A stretch of DNA of 64,000 nt from Pararhizobium gei (GTDB lineage Bacteria > Pseudomonadota > Alphaproteobacteria > Rhizobiales > Rhizobiaceae), in assembly GCF_029223885.1 (NCBI RefSeq), contig NZ_CP119409.1:2940001-3004000 (forward strand), read 5' to 3'. The notes below the pieces were generated by a model. The model did not search any database, was not told where the DNA came from, and saw only the letters and a list, made by a program, of their open reading frames with translations. Below, piece by piece: positions 16,667 through 24,860 of this stretch (position 1 is its first letter; every line of letters begins with the position of its first letter). Made by a program: the position numbers and the translations under genes.

Positions 16667-17966
16667 CGTTCTCGCGGAAGCGTCTGGATCTCTCATCGAG
16701 CCGGGGGGAATAGGGTAAGGCCGTGTCATTCTCGCGGAGCCGCTTGAGCAGCGTGTGCGTACCAAAACGTTCCGCAGCTTCACGGCGGCAATCGTTGATA
16801 TAATGCAGCCGCCCCTCGTCGTCCGCCGCGATCCTGTCGATGACCCCCTCGACCTCTTGCGGCTCACAATATAGTGCCAGATCTCCGAAGGTCGCTTCGA
16901 AAAATGGCGGCAGAATTGCCGGCAGGCCGGAAAGCACCGCCTCGATGATCGTTCGCCCGAATGCCTCATCCCGCGCACGCGCCGGAAAATTGATGAAAAT
17001 GTCGAGTTCGGAGAGATAGCCCTCGACGCCTGCAACCCCGAAGGGCAGCACCACCCAGTTGGATGGCAAGGTGCCTAGCCGTTCTGCCGCGGTCGCTGCT
17101 CCGCCCATGATCTTGACGACGATATCCTGCCGATGCGGATAGGCTGCCCGGATCTCGGCCGCATCTTCCAACCATTTGCCTGCATGGTCCCGGCCATGTC
17201 GGCCGACAACGATGGGCGATGTCAGCTGCGCGCGTGGTGCGAAATGGAAATCATCGACGGTAAAGGCCGGCGGCCAATCGCGCGGCGCCGTCCTATCCGG
17301 AATATCGGCAGCAGCGATCGCCCGCTTGCCCTCTTCCCGGATCACCGGGCTTATCGGATAGATCTGCGAATTCGGAAATCCGATCGCGACGACGCGGCGA
17401 TGCAGCCCGGGCCAGTCGAAAACCGCCTTTCCGTCCTCGCTCCATGCGGAATTGTTGACGATGTAGAGGGCCCGTTTCGTCTGGATCTTTTTTGCCAGCC
17501 GGCCGAAAACAGGCTTCAACGCCATGCGCGGCCCGCGGACGATCAGGGTCTCGCACCGGATGCTGTCGACGTCGTCGACCGCAACGATATGCTTCTGATA
17601 GGGCAGAAATCGCTCCGCCATCCACCGGCGTTTCCAAGGCGACCGCTTGACCGGGCAATTGACGATCAGAACGCTTTGCCCGGCATCCATCAGCGCCAGG
17701 AGTTCGGTCACGGTGGTGGAGGCGTTTCCTCCCATGAAGGCACAATTGGTCACGATGCAGACATCGACGGTAAATAACCCGCCGTCCAGCATGTCCCGTG
17801 CGATGACGATACCGCCTGGCGGCGGCGCTGCAATTCTCTCGTAGAACCGCCAGAAACGGGCATATGGTTTCATCGTTCGAAGTCCGGAAATCCTGGTCAT
17901 GTCGGAAGGGGTCAGGGATGTCGTCGCAATCCCGACCGGTGTCGCTCGATCTGTTTCAGGACCCAT
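16650..17966 (-). CDS. glycosyltransferase, GT4-like (GT-B fold)
   Basis: A 438-residue protein that I read as a GT-B glycosyltransferase. The C-terminal half carries the usual nucleotide-sugar side: SPIVVGRHGRDHAGKWLED (about 260), then IVVKIMGGA, LPFGVAGVEGYLSELDIFINFPA and EAFGRTIIEAVLSGLPAILP (about 360-380), the EX7E-like helix. The N-terminal acceptor half is less conserved. It probably adds a sugar to the surface glycan made by this cluster. Starts at 17900 (MTRISG) or 17873 (MKPYARF) are credible alternatives to 17966, since the first 30 residues look non-domain. Its 3' end overlaps the Stealth gene by 17 bp. Confidence 0.75.
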   Translation of the reverse strand: MGPETDRATPVGIATTSLTPSDMTRISGLRTMKPYARFWRFYERIAAPPPGGIVIARDMLDGGLFTVDVCIVTNCAFMGGNASTTVTELLALMDAGQSVLIVNCPVKRSPWKRRWMAERFLPYQKHIVAVDDVDSIRCETLIVRGPRMALKPVFGRLAKKIQTKRALYIVNNSAWSEDGKAVFDWPGLHRRVVAIGFPNSQIYPISPVIREEGKRAIAAADIPDRTAPRDWPPAFTVDDFHFAPRAQLTSPIVVGRHGRDHAGKWLEDAAEIRAAYPHRQDIVVKIMGGAATAAERLGTLPSNWVVLPFGVAGVEGYLSELDIFINFPARARDEAFGRTIIEAVLSGLPAILPPFFEATFGDLALYCEPQEVEGVIDRIAADDEGRLHYINDCRREAAERFGTHTLLKRLRENDTALPYSPRLDERSRRFRENVMPSS

Positions 17967-18086
17967 TGGACCTGCTTGTCAAAGGTTCGATTAAGGGAAC
18001 CTGATTGGCCTGTCAAATTCGCGGTTCCTGTCGCCTGGCTGCGGAGCCGACGGCGTGCGGTGCGCGTTACGAACCGCCAGCGTCTG

Positions 18087-18926
18087 CTATTCCCGCCAGT
18101 GTTCGGCAACCCATGGCGTTGGCCGGATGTAGTGGCGCAAATAACGGAACGGTGCTTTTTTGCGCCGCTTTTTCGTGTCGAAGACGCCGGCAATATGTTC
18201 CAGCGGCGTCACCGCCACTCCCTTTTCGCCATACCGGCCGTCGATGGCATGCTGTGGCCAAAGGCCGCGCGGGAAAATCACCACGCGTGCGTCCTTCGGC
18301 AGGCGCGGCGCAAGAATGTAGTTCAGCGGGAAAGGCCAGCGGCAGTCCTGCCGGAAATGCAGAACCCAGCGGCGCGGAAAAAATGTTACGCCACCCGGCG
18401 CATTGCGACTGACGAAACGCTGCTCGTAGCGATAGGTATCGGCCACGGCTTGCGGATCGGCGCGAAACATTTCCTGCAGCGGCAGAAGCTTTCCAACGGG
18501 GAACCGAAACAGGGAGGTTTGCCCGAGGCGCTCCAGCGGCGTCGTCTGGTTTTTCGCCATGACCACGTCGTCAGCCCCGCCAACCTCGAAAAAGCCGTCG
18601 AGCGACGACACGATGACCAGATCGAGATCCAGAAACAGCACCGGGCCTTTCAGGCTTCCGAGCGTCGGCCCCCAGAGGCGCGCCTTCGGCCAGATGCCCC
18701 TTGTGTTTTGCGGCATACGCTCGACCTCGAGCGGCGGCAGATCCTCGCAGAGGATCGCAGGATGCAGCCCGGCCCGGTTGTCGGTGAAGCAGGTGAAGGT
18801 AAAAGGCGGCGTGATGTTGCGCGCCACCATGCCGTAGAGCCTGTTGATGAAGGGAGCGCCATATTTGGTGCCCCAGCTGATGCAGATCACTTGCTTCACG
18901 CCGCCACTGGCTGCCAAAACGTCCAA
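18087..18926 (-). CDS. GT8-like glycosyltransferase / hypothetical protein
   Basis: A 279-residue protein with the shape of a nucleotide-diphospho-sugar transferase (GT-A fold). It starts ICISWGTKYGAPFINRLYGM, where the N-terminal strand and early helix match rhizobial and marine hypothetical glycosyltransferases. The DxD-type motif sits in PVLFLDLDLVIVSSLDGFF (about 94-112), and there is a late RGLWPQHAIDGRYGEKG region. The long frame uses TTG at 18926 after GGAGAGGAAG; GTG at 18899 (MKQVICISWG) is an alternative. It is the last gene of the glycan cluster, transcribed towards the GT4-like gene with a 120-bp gap. The sugar is unknown. Confidence 0.65.
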   Translation of the reverse strand: MDVLAASGGVKQVICISWGTKYGAPFINRLYGMVARNITPPFTFTCFTDNRAGLHPAILCEDLPPLEVERMPQNTRGIWPKARLWGPTLGSLKGPVLFLDLDLVIVSSLDGFFEVGGADDVVMAKNQTTPLERLGQTSLFRFPVGKLLPLQEMFRADPQAVADTYRYEQRFVSRNAPGGVTFFPRRWVLHFRQDCRWPFPLNYILAPRLPKDARVVIFPRGLWPQHAIDGRYGEKGVAVTPLEHIAGVFDTKKRRKKAPFRYLRHYIRPTPWVAEHWRE

Positions 18927-19057
18927 GGCTTCCTCTCCATTCTCACACGCCGCCCACGGCAGCCATCAATCCGCCCGGCTCTAGCATGTTTTTTTGAAGG
19001 GGAGTGCCCAACTTGTGAACCCGGTGACATTTTGTATCGGTGAACGCCCTCGGACCA

Positions 19058-19086
19058 CCGTTCCTCCCCGCATGTGCGGGGAACAC
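19058..19086 (-). repeat. solitary type I-E-like CRISPR repeat
   Basis: Exactly 29 bp. Read on the minus strand it begins GTGTTCCCCGCA and ends GCGGGGAGGAACGG, with a 7-bp perfect stem (CCCCGCA / TGCGGGG). It departs at only a couple of positions from common type I-E repeats (GTGTTCCCCGC..., ending GGGGATGAACCG). There is one copy, no spacers and no cas genes in the window. It is therefore an orphan or remnant rather than an array, and chance or another hairpin element cannot be excluded. Confidence 0.45.
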
Positions 19087-19184
19087 TCTTACTGGAAGCC
19101 GATGAATTCAAGGGACAATTTCCATGGGGTTTTGTCCACGAGTTTTTGAGGGTGGGCGGAGCGTGCTGGCATGAGGAAATACAC

Positions 19185-19220
19185 GAAGGGCGCTCGTTCC
19201 ATTTTTGGAGAGCGCCCTTC
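19185..19220. repeat. perfect 11-bp inverted repeat
   Basis: GAAGGGCGCTC at 19185-19195 and GAGCGCCCTTC at 19210-19220 form an 11-bp stem with a 14-nt loop. On the minus strand it is followed by GTGTATTTCC, only moderately U-rich. It could be a weak terminator or part of a degraded element next to the CRISPR-like repeat. Confidence 0.5.
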
Positions 19221-19339
19221 GCAAACCCGGACGGCTTCGCGCGCGACAGGGTCACTGCGGCAAGGCCATCGGCAACGGGTGATGGTCCATAGATGCGTTC
19301 GAATGGTCGCCATTTCAAGACCATCAAAAACAGCCCTGC

Positions 19340-19675
19340 TTACGCCGGCTTGGCAACCACAAGCCGATTACCATCCAGGTCCTCAAAGATCGCTATGTCG
19401 AACTTCCCCGAACTCCGTTCTTTCGGCTGATGTCCCAGTTCCGCAAGGCGTGCCAACTCAGCATCGAGGTTGTCCGGTACAAGCGTCGCGCTGGACCTCC
19501 CTGCTCTGTCCGCGTCTTCGAAGACCTGGACTGTCGATCCTCCGGGGAAATCCCATTCCATATCTGTTTCCATGGGGACGCGATCGGGCTGACGATCGAA
19601 GAAGGCCGAGTACCAGACCCTGGCCGCTTCCATGTCCGCAACCGCAATCCCAGCCAAAATGGTCTCGAACGCCAT
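19340..19675 (-). CDS. VOC family (glyoxalase/bleomycin resistance-like) protein
   Basis: A 111-residue single-module vicinal-oxygen-chelate protein. It starts with the strand ILAGIAVADMEAARVWYSAFF, has the middle FPGGSTVQVFEDADRAG strands, and ends in the canonical IAIFEDLDGNRLVV with the metal-ligand-type Glu. Such proteins detoxify aldehydes or antibiotics, or act as dioxygenases; the length suggests a homodimeric bleomycin-resistance/lyase type. AAAGG precedes the ATG at 19673-19675. It lies just upstream in reading direction of nothing obvious, next to the DUF2934 gene on the same strand. Confidence 0.8.
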   Translation of the reverse strand: MAFETILAGIAVADMEAARVWYSAFFDRQPDRVPMETDMEWDFPGGSTVQVFEDADRAGRSSATLVPDNLDAELARLAELGHQPKERSSGKFDIAIFEDLDGNRLVVAKPA

Positions 19676-19699
19676 GACCTTTCCCTCCCTGTTGCTGGC

Positions 19700-19948
19700 C
19701 TAGTCCGGGCTAACCGTGGATGGCGGCCTGATATCGGCGGGGGTTTCGGTTTCGCCTTCGTCCTTTGCAAACGGGTCGTCGGCTTCCTGATTGACCTTGG
19801 TCACGTCTTCCGATTCCTGTTCGGTGAGTTCGTGCTGGTCTTCGGCGCGCCTCCAGTGATCATCGTGAGCGCCTTCAGGCCGACCCTCGTCTTCCCAGAT
19901 TTTGTAGGCACGTTCGCGTTGCTGCTGTTCTCTGTCGTCCATGTCCAT
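19700..19948 (-). CDS. DUF2934 domain-containing protein
   Basis: An 82-residue, strongly acidic, hydrophilic protein. The N-terminal segment RERAYKIWEDEGRPEGAHDD (residues 11-30) followed by HWRRAE is the DUF2934 signature seen in rhizobia, often beside stress and DNA repair genes. The rest is low-complexity (Glu/Asp/Pro-rich). Function is unknown. Its neighbour at 20043-20440 is a broken LigD-type DNA ligase, which fits the frequent linkage of DUF2934 genes with NHEJ and stress loci. Confidence 0.8.
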   Translation of the reverse strand: MDMDDREQQQRERAYKIWEDEGRPEGAHDDHWRRAEDQHELTEQESEDVTKVNQEADDPFAKDEGETETPADIRPPSTVSPD

Positions 19949-20042
19949 CTCCTCACACTGATCGTAGATAACTCCGACGCTGGAGACTCGTTCCAGCGGG
20001 GTTGTCGGTCATTATTTTAGGATTTCATGACGTGATTGTCGG

Positions 20043-20440
20043 ATGGCCAAGGCACCATCTGACAAGCGCCGTTCGATCGGTCTCGATATCTCGAATGATC
20101 CGCTTCGGGGACAGAAGCGCCGTGCGCGCGATCCCGCCTAGCCACAGCTGTGCCCCTCGACCCGATGCCCTCCCGGATCGAGCCATGCCTCGCCCTCCTT
20201 GAAAGCAAGTCACCGGAAGGCCCCGAATGGGCCTACGAGATCAAATGGGATGGCCTGCCGTGTCGCGGTCCACGCGGAACTCGGCGGCAAGGTCGACGGC
20301 CACAACATCTCGATGCTCTCCCTCGAACAAAGACGCATTCTCGATCCCCTGCTCGAACACCTTCGAACTCGGCCAGGACCGCAAGACTGGAAAGTCGAAG
20401 GCCGAGAACGTTTCCGCGCTATAGGACAATCAAAGCCGGC
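20043..20440 (+). pseudogene. degenerate ATP-dependent DNA ligase (LigD type) N-terminal fragment
   Basis: Reading across frames gives a LigD-like ligase start. ATG 20043 begins MAKAPSDKRRSIG and reaches RRARDPA before an in-frame TAG at 20139-20141. A shifted frame then reads PLDPMPSRIEPCLALLESK and PEGPEWAYEIKWDG, and after another shift near 20258 it reads VAVHAELGGKV. The lysine of YEIKWDG is the adenylated residue of ATP-dependent ligases. Homology fades after about 20320, and the remaining 450 or more residues of the ligase are missing. At least one nonsense and two frameshift lesions plus a truncation make this a dead gene. Confidence 0.7.
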
Positions 20441-20547
20441 TGATCTTTTTGGTGGACCGGGCGGCCTTTGGTCTTTGTCAGCTGGTATTTTCGGCGCGTT
20501 CCGGTGTCACTGCCCGTCCTCGTTGGCGGGTTCGACATCGCTTGGGG

Positions 20548-20943
20548 TCAATCCCCGCTGACCTGTTCGCCATTACCTCGGGCGACCAGCTTTCGGGGAT
20601 CAAAATACGCTCGGAAAGCAGTGATCTTGCCGTCCGCGCTCTCGATGACGCTCACGCCTCCGTAGCGAACCGCCGCACCGTCTATCACGCCTTCGCTCCT
20701 CCACTCGAGTGCGGCAACATCTTCGTTCTCGAGGACGTTGACGAACTCCGACTCGATATCCTGGAAAGCTTCGATGTAGGATTTCCAGAACCGCCTTGGG
20801 CCGTCAGCCTCGCTGGCATCGTGTTTCACGAGCGGGTTTGAGAGTTCCGCGTCGTCGGAGAACAGGCTTGCAATCACATCGACGTTGCCCGAATCCTCGA
20901 GGCGGTGAAGGGCATCGATGAAAGCTTCGGTGAGTTGCGTCAT
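20548..20943 (-). CDS. nuclear transport factor 2 family (SnoaL-like) protein
   Basis: A 131-residue protein with the NTF2-like cone fold. It has a first helix LTEAFIDALHRLEDSGNVDVIASLFSDDAEL, then FWKSYIEAFQDIESEF, a strand AALEWRSEGVID, and the final SVIESADGKITAFRAYFDP. Members are isomerases, cyclases or polyketide-modifying enzymes, or just ligand-binding proteins; the reaction cannot be read from sequence. It is one of four such proteins in this accessory segment. It is transcribed away from the glucoamylase-family gene end with a 289-bp gap. Confidence 0.78.
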   Translation of the reverse strand: MTQLTEAFIDALHRLEDSGNVDVIASLFSDDAELSNPLVKHDASEADGPRRFWKSYIEAFQDIESEFVNVLENEDVAALEWRSEGVIDGAAVRYGGVSVIESADGKITAFRAYFDPRKLVARGNGEQVSGD

Positions 20944-21232
20944 ACGTTTTCCTTCCGATCAATCGGGCCTTGAACCTTCTCGATGCAGGATTGTTCCGGT
21001 TCGAGGCAAATGGTGAAGCAGGCAGTGGACAACAACGCGACTGAATATCGGACGACACCCGACGGCAGATGATCGTGGTGCACGGGGCAGCTTTGGCGCA
21101 AAAACAATTCCGACCTGAGCAAGGAGCGCCAAACTGCGCTGGTGAGCGACTCATGCCCGCCGTCGCGCGGTAGGACGCCACATGGAAACCCGCCCTTAGT
21201 GTCACGGCACGTGGCGCGACGGGGTCCACTGA

Positions 21233-22561
21233 TCAAACGCCTTCCAGCCAACCGCCGGTAAAGCCGGCCCGACGGAGCCCGTTGATGATGTAGGGAGAAC
21301 GCGACACGATCTTCCAGAGGAGGTCGGATCGGTGGTTTTCGATCATCAGGGCGATTGGTCCCTGATTGATGCCGATATGCTCTGGTGCGACCCAACCTCG
21401 TTCCGACCCGTCGTCGCAGAGTGTCGGGTTGAAACTCGCCGTGAATCCGTACGGATGATCGTCGCGCAGTCCGATCTTGTGGAAGTGACGAAGCGCCGGC
21501 ATCACGATCTCGGGCGCAAACGGCAGGGACGCGGCCGTTGCCCACGGCGACAGCGTGCCGTCGTCCGGTCCACTCGGCGCACCGCGCGCGATGTAGCCGT
21601 GAAATTCTCGGTCTTTGCCATTGATCGTTCGGCGCAACGGACCCGGGCCATCGCTCGCCGTGACCCCCCAACTGTTCTCATGATAACCGCTAAAACCTTG
21701 CGGGTTTTCGCAGGCATAGCGGCGCTGGGCATATGTTGCGCGGCGGCTGTTCTCGAAATAATCGATACCGACTTCACGCATCGGCGTGTCCTGGATGCCT
21801 CGGAAATCGATCCAGATATGCGACATCTGGTGAATGAAGAGCGGTCCGGCATGAAAATGCTCTTCACCACCCACGTCAGCCCAATCGTAGCCGCTGGAGC
21901 GGGCTTGGGGACAGGTGTCCTGTGGGATCGGGTGGGTCGGCGAGCCCAGCGCCAGAACGTACATGATCAGGCTTTCGTCAAACCCGGTCCATCGATGTGG
22001 AAGAAAACCTTGGCCCGGCATCCATCCGTGGGTGAGCGTCGCCTCTCCGTTCAGTGCCCAGGCCCAGTCGACACGGTGATAGAGCCGGTCGGCATAGTCG
22101 CGGATCAAATCCTCGGTCTCGTTGTCCTCCTGGTAATATGCCCTCGCGGTGACGACACCCGCCATGAGCAGCGCGGTATCGATTGTCGAAAGCTCGCAAT
22201 CCCACACCCGGCGACCCGTTTCGATATCAAGAAAGTGGTAGAAGAAGCCCTTATATCCCGCGGCATCAGGCTCACCTCCCTGAGGCAAGTCGTAGAGAAA
22301 CCGAAGGACCTTGAGCGTATAGTCCGCTGCTTGCTCGCGTGTCACCACTGAGCGAGCGACACCTACCGGAAGAGCGCTTAGGCCCATACCGGTTGCAGCT
22401 ATAGAGGCTGGGGCGCCGTGTCGATTTCGGTCGCGAACGAGACCGTTTTCTGAATTGACGACCTCCATGAAGTACTGGAAGGAAGCATCCTGAAGGTCGG
22501 CCAGCAAGGCTTCGTCCGACCACTCACAGCGCTTGTCCGGTTCAGCATGATCATTGCGCAA
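21233..22561 (-). CDS. glucoamylase family (glycoamylase-like) protein
   Basis: A 442-residue (alpha/alpha) barrel protein resembling the glycoamylase-like domain found alone and at the C-terminus of cyclic beta-glucan synthases. Family segments visible: DASFQYFMEVVNSENGLVRDR near residue 27, TGMGLSALPVG, FFYHFLDIETGRRVWDCELSTIDTALLMAG, PLFIHQMSHIWIDFRGI, NSWGVTASDGPG, and YGFTASFNP with APEHIGINQGPIALMIEN. The GLVRDR and STIDTALL segments are typical. No signal peptide is seen. The substrate is probably a beta- or alpha-glucan. It is alone on the minus strand between two NTF2-fold genes. Confidence 0.82.
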   Translation of the reverse strand: MRNDHAEPDKRCEWSDEALLADLQDASFQYFMEVVNSENGLVRDRNRHGAPASIAATGMGLSALPVGVARSVVTREQAADYTLKVLRFLYDLPQGGEPDAAGYKGFFYHFLDIETGRRVWDCELSTIDTALLMAGVVTARAYYQEDNETEDLIRDYADRLYHRVDWAWALNGEATLTHGWMPGQGFLPHRWTGFDESLIMYVLALGSPTHPIPQDTCPQARSSGYDWADVGGEEHFHAGPLFIHQMSHIWIDFRGIQDTPMREVGIDYFENSRRATYAQRRYACENPQGFSGYHENSWGVTASDGPGPLRRTINGKDREFHGYIARGAPSGPDDGTLSPWATAASLPFAPEIVMPALRHFHKIGLRDDHPYGFTASFNPTLCDDGSERGWVAPEHIGINQGPIALMIENHRSDLLWKIVSRSPYIINGLRRAGFTGGWLEGV

Positions 22562-22722
22562 TATCTTGGCACCTATCGTGGGAGCTCAGTCTAAAACCTG
22601 ATTTAGGACTGCAACCCTTGTTCGGCGAGGCCTCAAAATAGTAAATTGGGCGGCGGACGTCGAACCGGTTCTTGTAGAATGTGCCACACGGCGGTCTTGG
22701 GACGCGCCTCCATCACAGGTTT

Positions 22723-23073
22723 CTAAAAGAAACCCGCCATATACGCAAAGCGGCCATCAATACCGGGGCGAACGAAATTGTAGCCGGTCGCCACCTTGGT
22801 CCCATCCGGCTTGTGCATGGCCCATATGGCCAGAAGCTCGCCATGGTGGACGAAGACCTTTTCGGTGCTGAAATAGGTTCCCGGCATGGTCCTTTGAAAG
22901 TTCTGAATGTGCGCGATGAGGCCAGTGCGGTACTCGCCTTGGCCGCCCGGGTTCGTAAACACCATATCGTCGGAGACGCTCTGCTCAAGCAGGCGCTCAC
23001 GCTCGTCGTCGGTGATGTCGCCGTAGGCGGCAAGATATGAGTTCCAGTTCCGCTCAAGCGTTTGATTGTCCAT
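22723..23073 (-). CDS. nuclear transport factor 2 family protein
   Basis: A 116-residue NTF2-like protein. The order is helix NWNSYLAAYGDITDDERERLLEQS, strand DMVFTNPGG, helix LIAHIQNFQRTMPG, strands FSTEKVFVHHGELLAIWAMH and KVATGYNFVRPGIDGRFAYMAGFF. The function is unknown; ester- or polyketide-type small molecule binding is typical. It is divergent from the AraC regulator at 23216 across a 142-bp gap that contains an 8-bp inverted repeat. It is therefore the most likely target of that regulator. Confidence 0.75.
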   Translation of the reverse strand: MDNQTLERNWNSYLAAYGDITDDERERLLEQSVSDDMVFTNPGGQGEYRTGLIAHIQNFQRTMPGTYFSTEKVFVHHGELLAIWAMHKPDGTKVATGYNFVRPGIDGRFAYMAGFF

Positions 23074-23146
23074 GATCGATTCCCTCTGAAGCTGTTGTCG
23101 GTAACGCAGGCTGTCGGTCCAAGCTGGATTGACGCCCAGTGAGGTA

Positions 23147-23185
23147 TCAGATTAGGTGGCTCATCTCACACGGTCGATAATCTGA
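23147..23185. promoter_or_regulatory. candidate AraC binding inverted repeat
   Basis: A perfect 8-bp inverted repeat TCAGATTA (23147-23154) and TAATCTGA (23178-23185), centre-to-centre 31 bp, lies in the intergenic region between the NTF2-family gene and the divergent AraC gene. About three helical turns separate the half-sites. Direct repeats are commoner for AraC proteins, so this is a position-based suggestion. Confidence 0.35.
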
Positions 23186-23215
23186 AACCCAAATTACGTT
23201 ATCAATCGTCCAATT

Positions 23216-24142
23216 ATGGATATCATGCTTGATCTCATCCGCCTGCTTCGCCCCCGCGCGACCTTGTTCGGTGCGGGCTTCGACGCGTTCGGCGAGTGGG
23301 GTCTTTCTTTTCGCAAACGAGACGACCTTCTTTTCTGCCGGATCGAGCGCGGCGAATGCCAGCTGGTCCGACCTGGCTACGCTACGCGGCATATCAAAAA
23401 GGGGGACTTCGTTCTCATCCGAACTTCGACGCCCTTCACGCTTACCTCGAACGGTTCGGTAGAACCCGTGGACAGCGAAACGGCAGTGTCGGTTTCCAAA
23501 CGGAACAAGCTTCGCCTCGGCTCGGGCGAAGGCCGCCCCGTTACCCTTCATGCCGGAAAATTCGTCGTCGAGACGGCCAACGAAGCCCTGTTAACCGGCC
23601 TGCTGCCGCAACTGATTCACATCGCCGCTGACGGTCCCTCGCTGGGCCGCATACGATCTCTTCTGGCCATGAACGAGATGGAGGCCCGCGAACCTGGGCC
23701 CGCGAGCGAATTCATCATCCTTCGGCTTGTGGAACTGATCCTGGTCGAAATCATGCGTTCGCACCACTTGCAGGAAAGCAGAGAAAACAAGGGACTGCTG
23801 GCCGGACTGTCGGATAAGATAACCGAGCGTGCCCTCGCAGCCATGCACCGGGACGTCGCGCGCAATTGGACTGTCGCCGATCTGGCGGAATTAAGCGGTG
23901 TCTCCCGATCAAAGTTTGCGACGCGGTTCAGAAAGGTCGTCGGGACCGGTCCGATCGAATATCTCCTGCAATGGCGGATGGCGCTGGCGAAAAACGAACT
24001 ACAGGCGGGCATCAAAAGTGTCAGCGAAATCGCCTTTGCCATAGGGTTTCAGTCTTCAAGCGCGTTCAGCTCGGCTTTTACGCGGGAAGTCGGATGCCCA
24101 CCTTCACAATTGAGACATCCAAATAGAGTCGGGCCCACCTGA
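23216..24142 (+). CDS. AraC family transcriptional regulator with cupin-type N-terminal domain
   Basis: A 308-residue regulator. Residues 8-190 form an AraC_binding_2/cupin-like ligand domain (LLRPRATLFGAGFDAFGEWGLSF, FVLIRTSTPF). Residues 200-300 carry the paired AraC helix-turn-helix: NWTVADLAELSGVSRSKFATRFRKVVG and then YLLQWRMALAKNELQ, SVSEIAFAIGFQSSSAFSSAFTREVG, and a final PSQLR. This layout matches RCS-type AraC regulators of oxidoreductase and NTF2 genes in rhizobia. It is divergent from the NTF2-family gene at 23073 and convergent with the FMN reductase gene at 24176. The effector is unknown. Confidence 0.9.
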   Translation: MDIMLDLIRLLRPRATLFGAGFDAFGEWGLSFRKRDDLLFCRIERGECQLVRPGYATRHIKKGDFVLIRTSTPFTLTSNGSVEPVDSETAVSVSKRNKLRLGSGEGRPVTLHAGKFVVETANEALLTGLLPQLIHIAADGPSLGRIRSLLAMNEMEAREPGPASEFIILRLVELILVEIMRSHHLQESRENKGLLAGLSDKITERALAAMHRDVARNWTVADLAELSGVSRSKFATRFRKVVGTGPIEYLLQWRMALAKNELQAGIKSVSEIAFAIGFQSSSAFSSAFTREVGCPPSQLRHPNRVGPT

Positions 24143-24175
24143 CCGAAGTCATGCTCCTGATCCCCTGTTGTGTCC

Positions 24176-24772
24176 CTATGGCGCTTCGGCGGACCTCGCC
24201 TTCATGGTCGCGTGGGCCCACCAGACGAGTTCATCAAGGGCCGCTTTCGTGGAGCCGAGCAGACTTTCCTCGATATCCTCAATGGGCTTGTCTGCACCCA
24301 TCGGCGAGGTTGACTTGAAGTCGGCGCCGCCGATGTGGACTGCGCCTGCGGTCGAGACCATCTGGAGCGCAACCGCGATAAGGCGTAGCTGCTCGACCGC
24401 CCGCGACCCTCCAGTCCCGCCGTAAGCGATGGCGGTAAACGGCTTGCGGTTCCACTCCTTGTAGGCCTGGTCGAGCGCGTTCTTCAGCACGCCCGTGATC
24501 GAGTGGTTGTATTCGGCCACCACGAAGATGAATCCGTCATACCGTGTGAGCGTTTCCTGCCAGCGCAGGGCCTCGGGGTTTTCGCTGGGCACCGAGATAA
24601 GCGGTCCCTTCCCGTCGAAGAACGGCATCGGATGGTCGCGCAGGTCGAGAAGCTCAACCTCGATGTCGTCACGCGCCTGTGCCTGCTTCAATATCCAGCC
24701 GGCGGCCTTGTCGGCGTACCGGCCGGGCCGGGTCGAGCCAATTACGATGGCGATGCGGGGTGTGTTGGTCAT
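24176..24772 (-). CDS. NADPH-dependent FMN reductase family protein
   Basis: A 198-residue flavodoxin-like reductase (PF03358). It starts with the FMN phosphate loop IVIGSTRPGRYADKAAGWI (9-27), with PMPFFDGKGPL next, then GFIFVVAEYNHSITGVLKNALDQA (about 81-104) as the FMN and dimer segment, and FTAIAYGGTGGSRAVEQLRLI. It reduces FMN, quinones or azo compounds with NADPH. It is the last gene of a six-gene minus-strand series starting at 28124, with an 88-bp gap to the gene before it. It could supply reduced flavin or perform quinone detoxification for that pathway. Confidence 0.87.
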   Translation of the reverse strand: MTNTPRIAIVIGSTRPGRYADKAAGWILKQAQARDDIEVELLDLRDHPMPFFDGKGPLISVPSENPEALRWQETLTRYDGFIFVVAEYNHSITGVLKNALDQAYKEWNRKPFTAIAYGGTGGSRAVEQLRLIAVALQMVSTAGAVHIGGADFKSTSPMGADKPIEDIEESLLGSTKAALDELVWWAHATMKARSAEAP

Positions 24773-24860
24773 GATAACCTCATCTTTTGATTTCGGATGC
24801 CGCTGTTCAGGTTATTAGCCGCCTGGAAGAGCGGTCTGGCTTGGTTTGCGGATCGGCAGC

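Larger units (their letters stand above)
18927..19339. other. intergenic region at the left edge of the accessory segment
   Basis: A 413-bp stretch between the glycan cluster and the VOC protein. It holds a solitary 29-bp type I-E-like CRISPR repeat (19058-19086) and an 11-bp perfect inverted repeat (19185-19220). Short ORFs on both strands carry no family resemblance. No second repeat is found at the 61-bp period on either side. Confidence 0.5.

Noticed and set aside
19058..19086. CRISPR array
   Set aside because: Only one repeat copy is present; positions one period (about 61 bp) to either side do not match, so no array is called.
19000..20000. attachment-site copy of the tRNA-Ile2 3' end
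   Set aside because: I looked for GGTGGGCCCGGAGGGACTC-like sequence at the left side of the accessory segment and saw none; a full search could still find one farther away.
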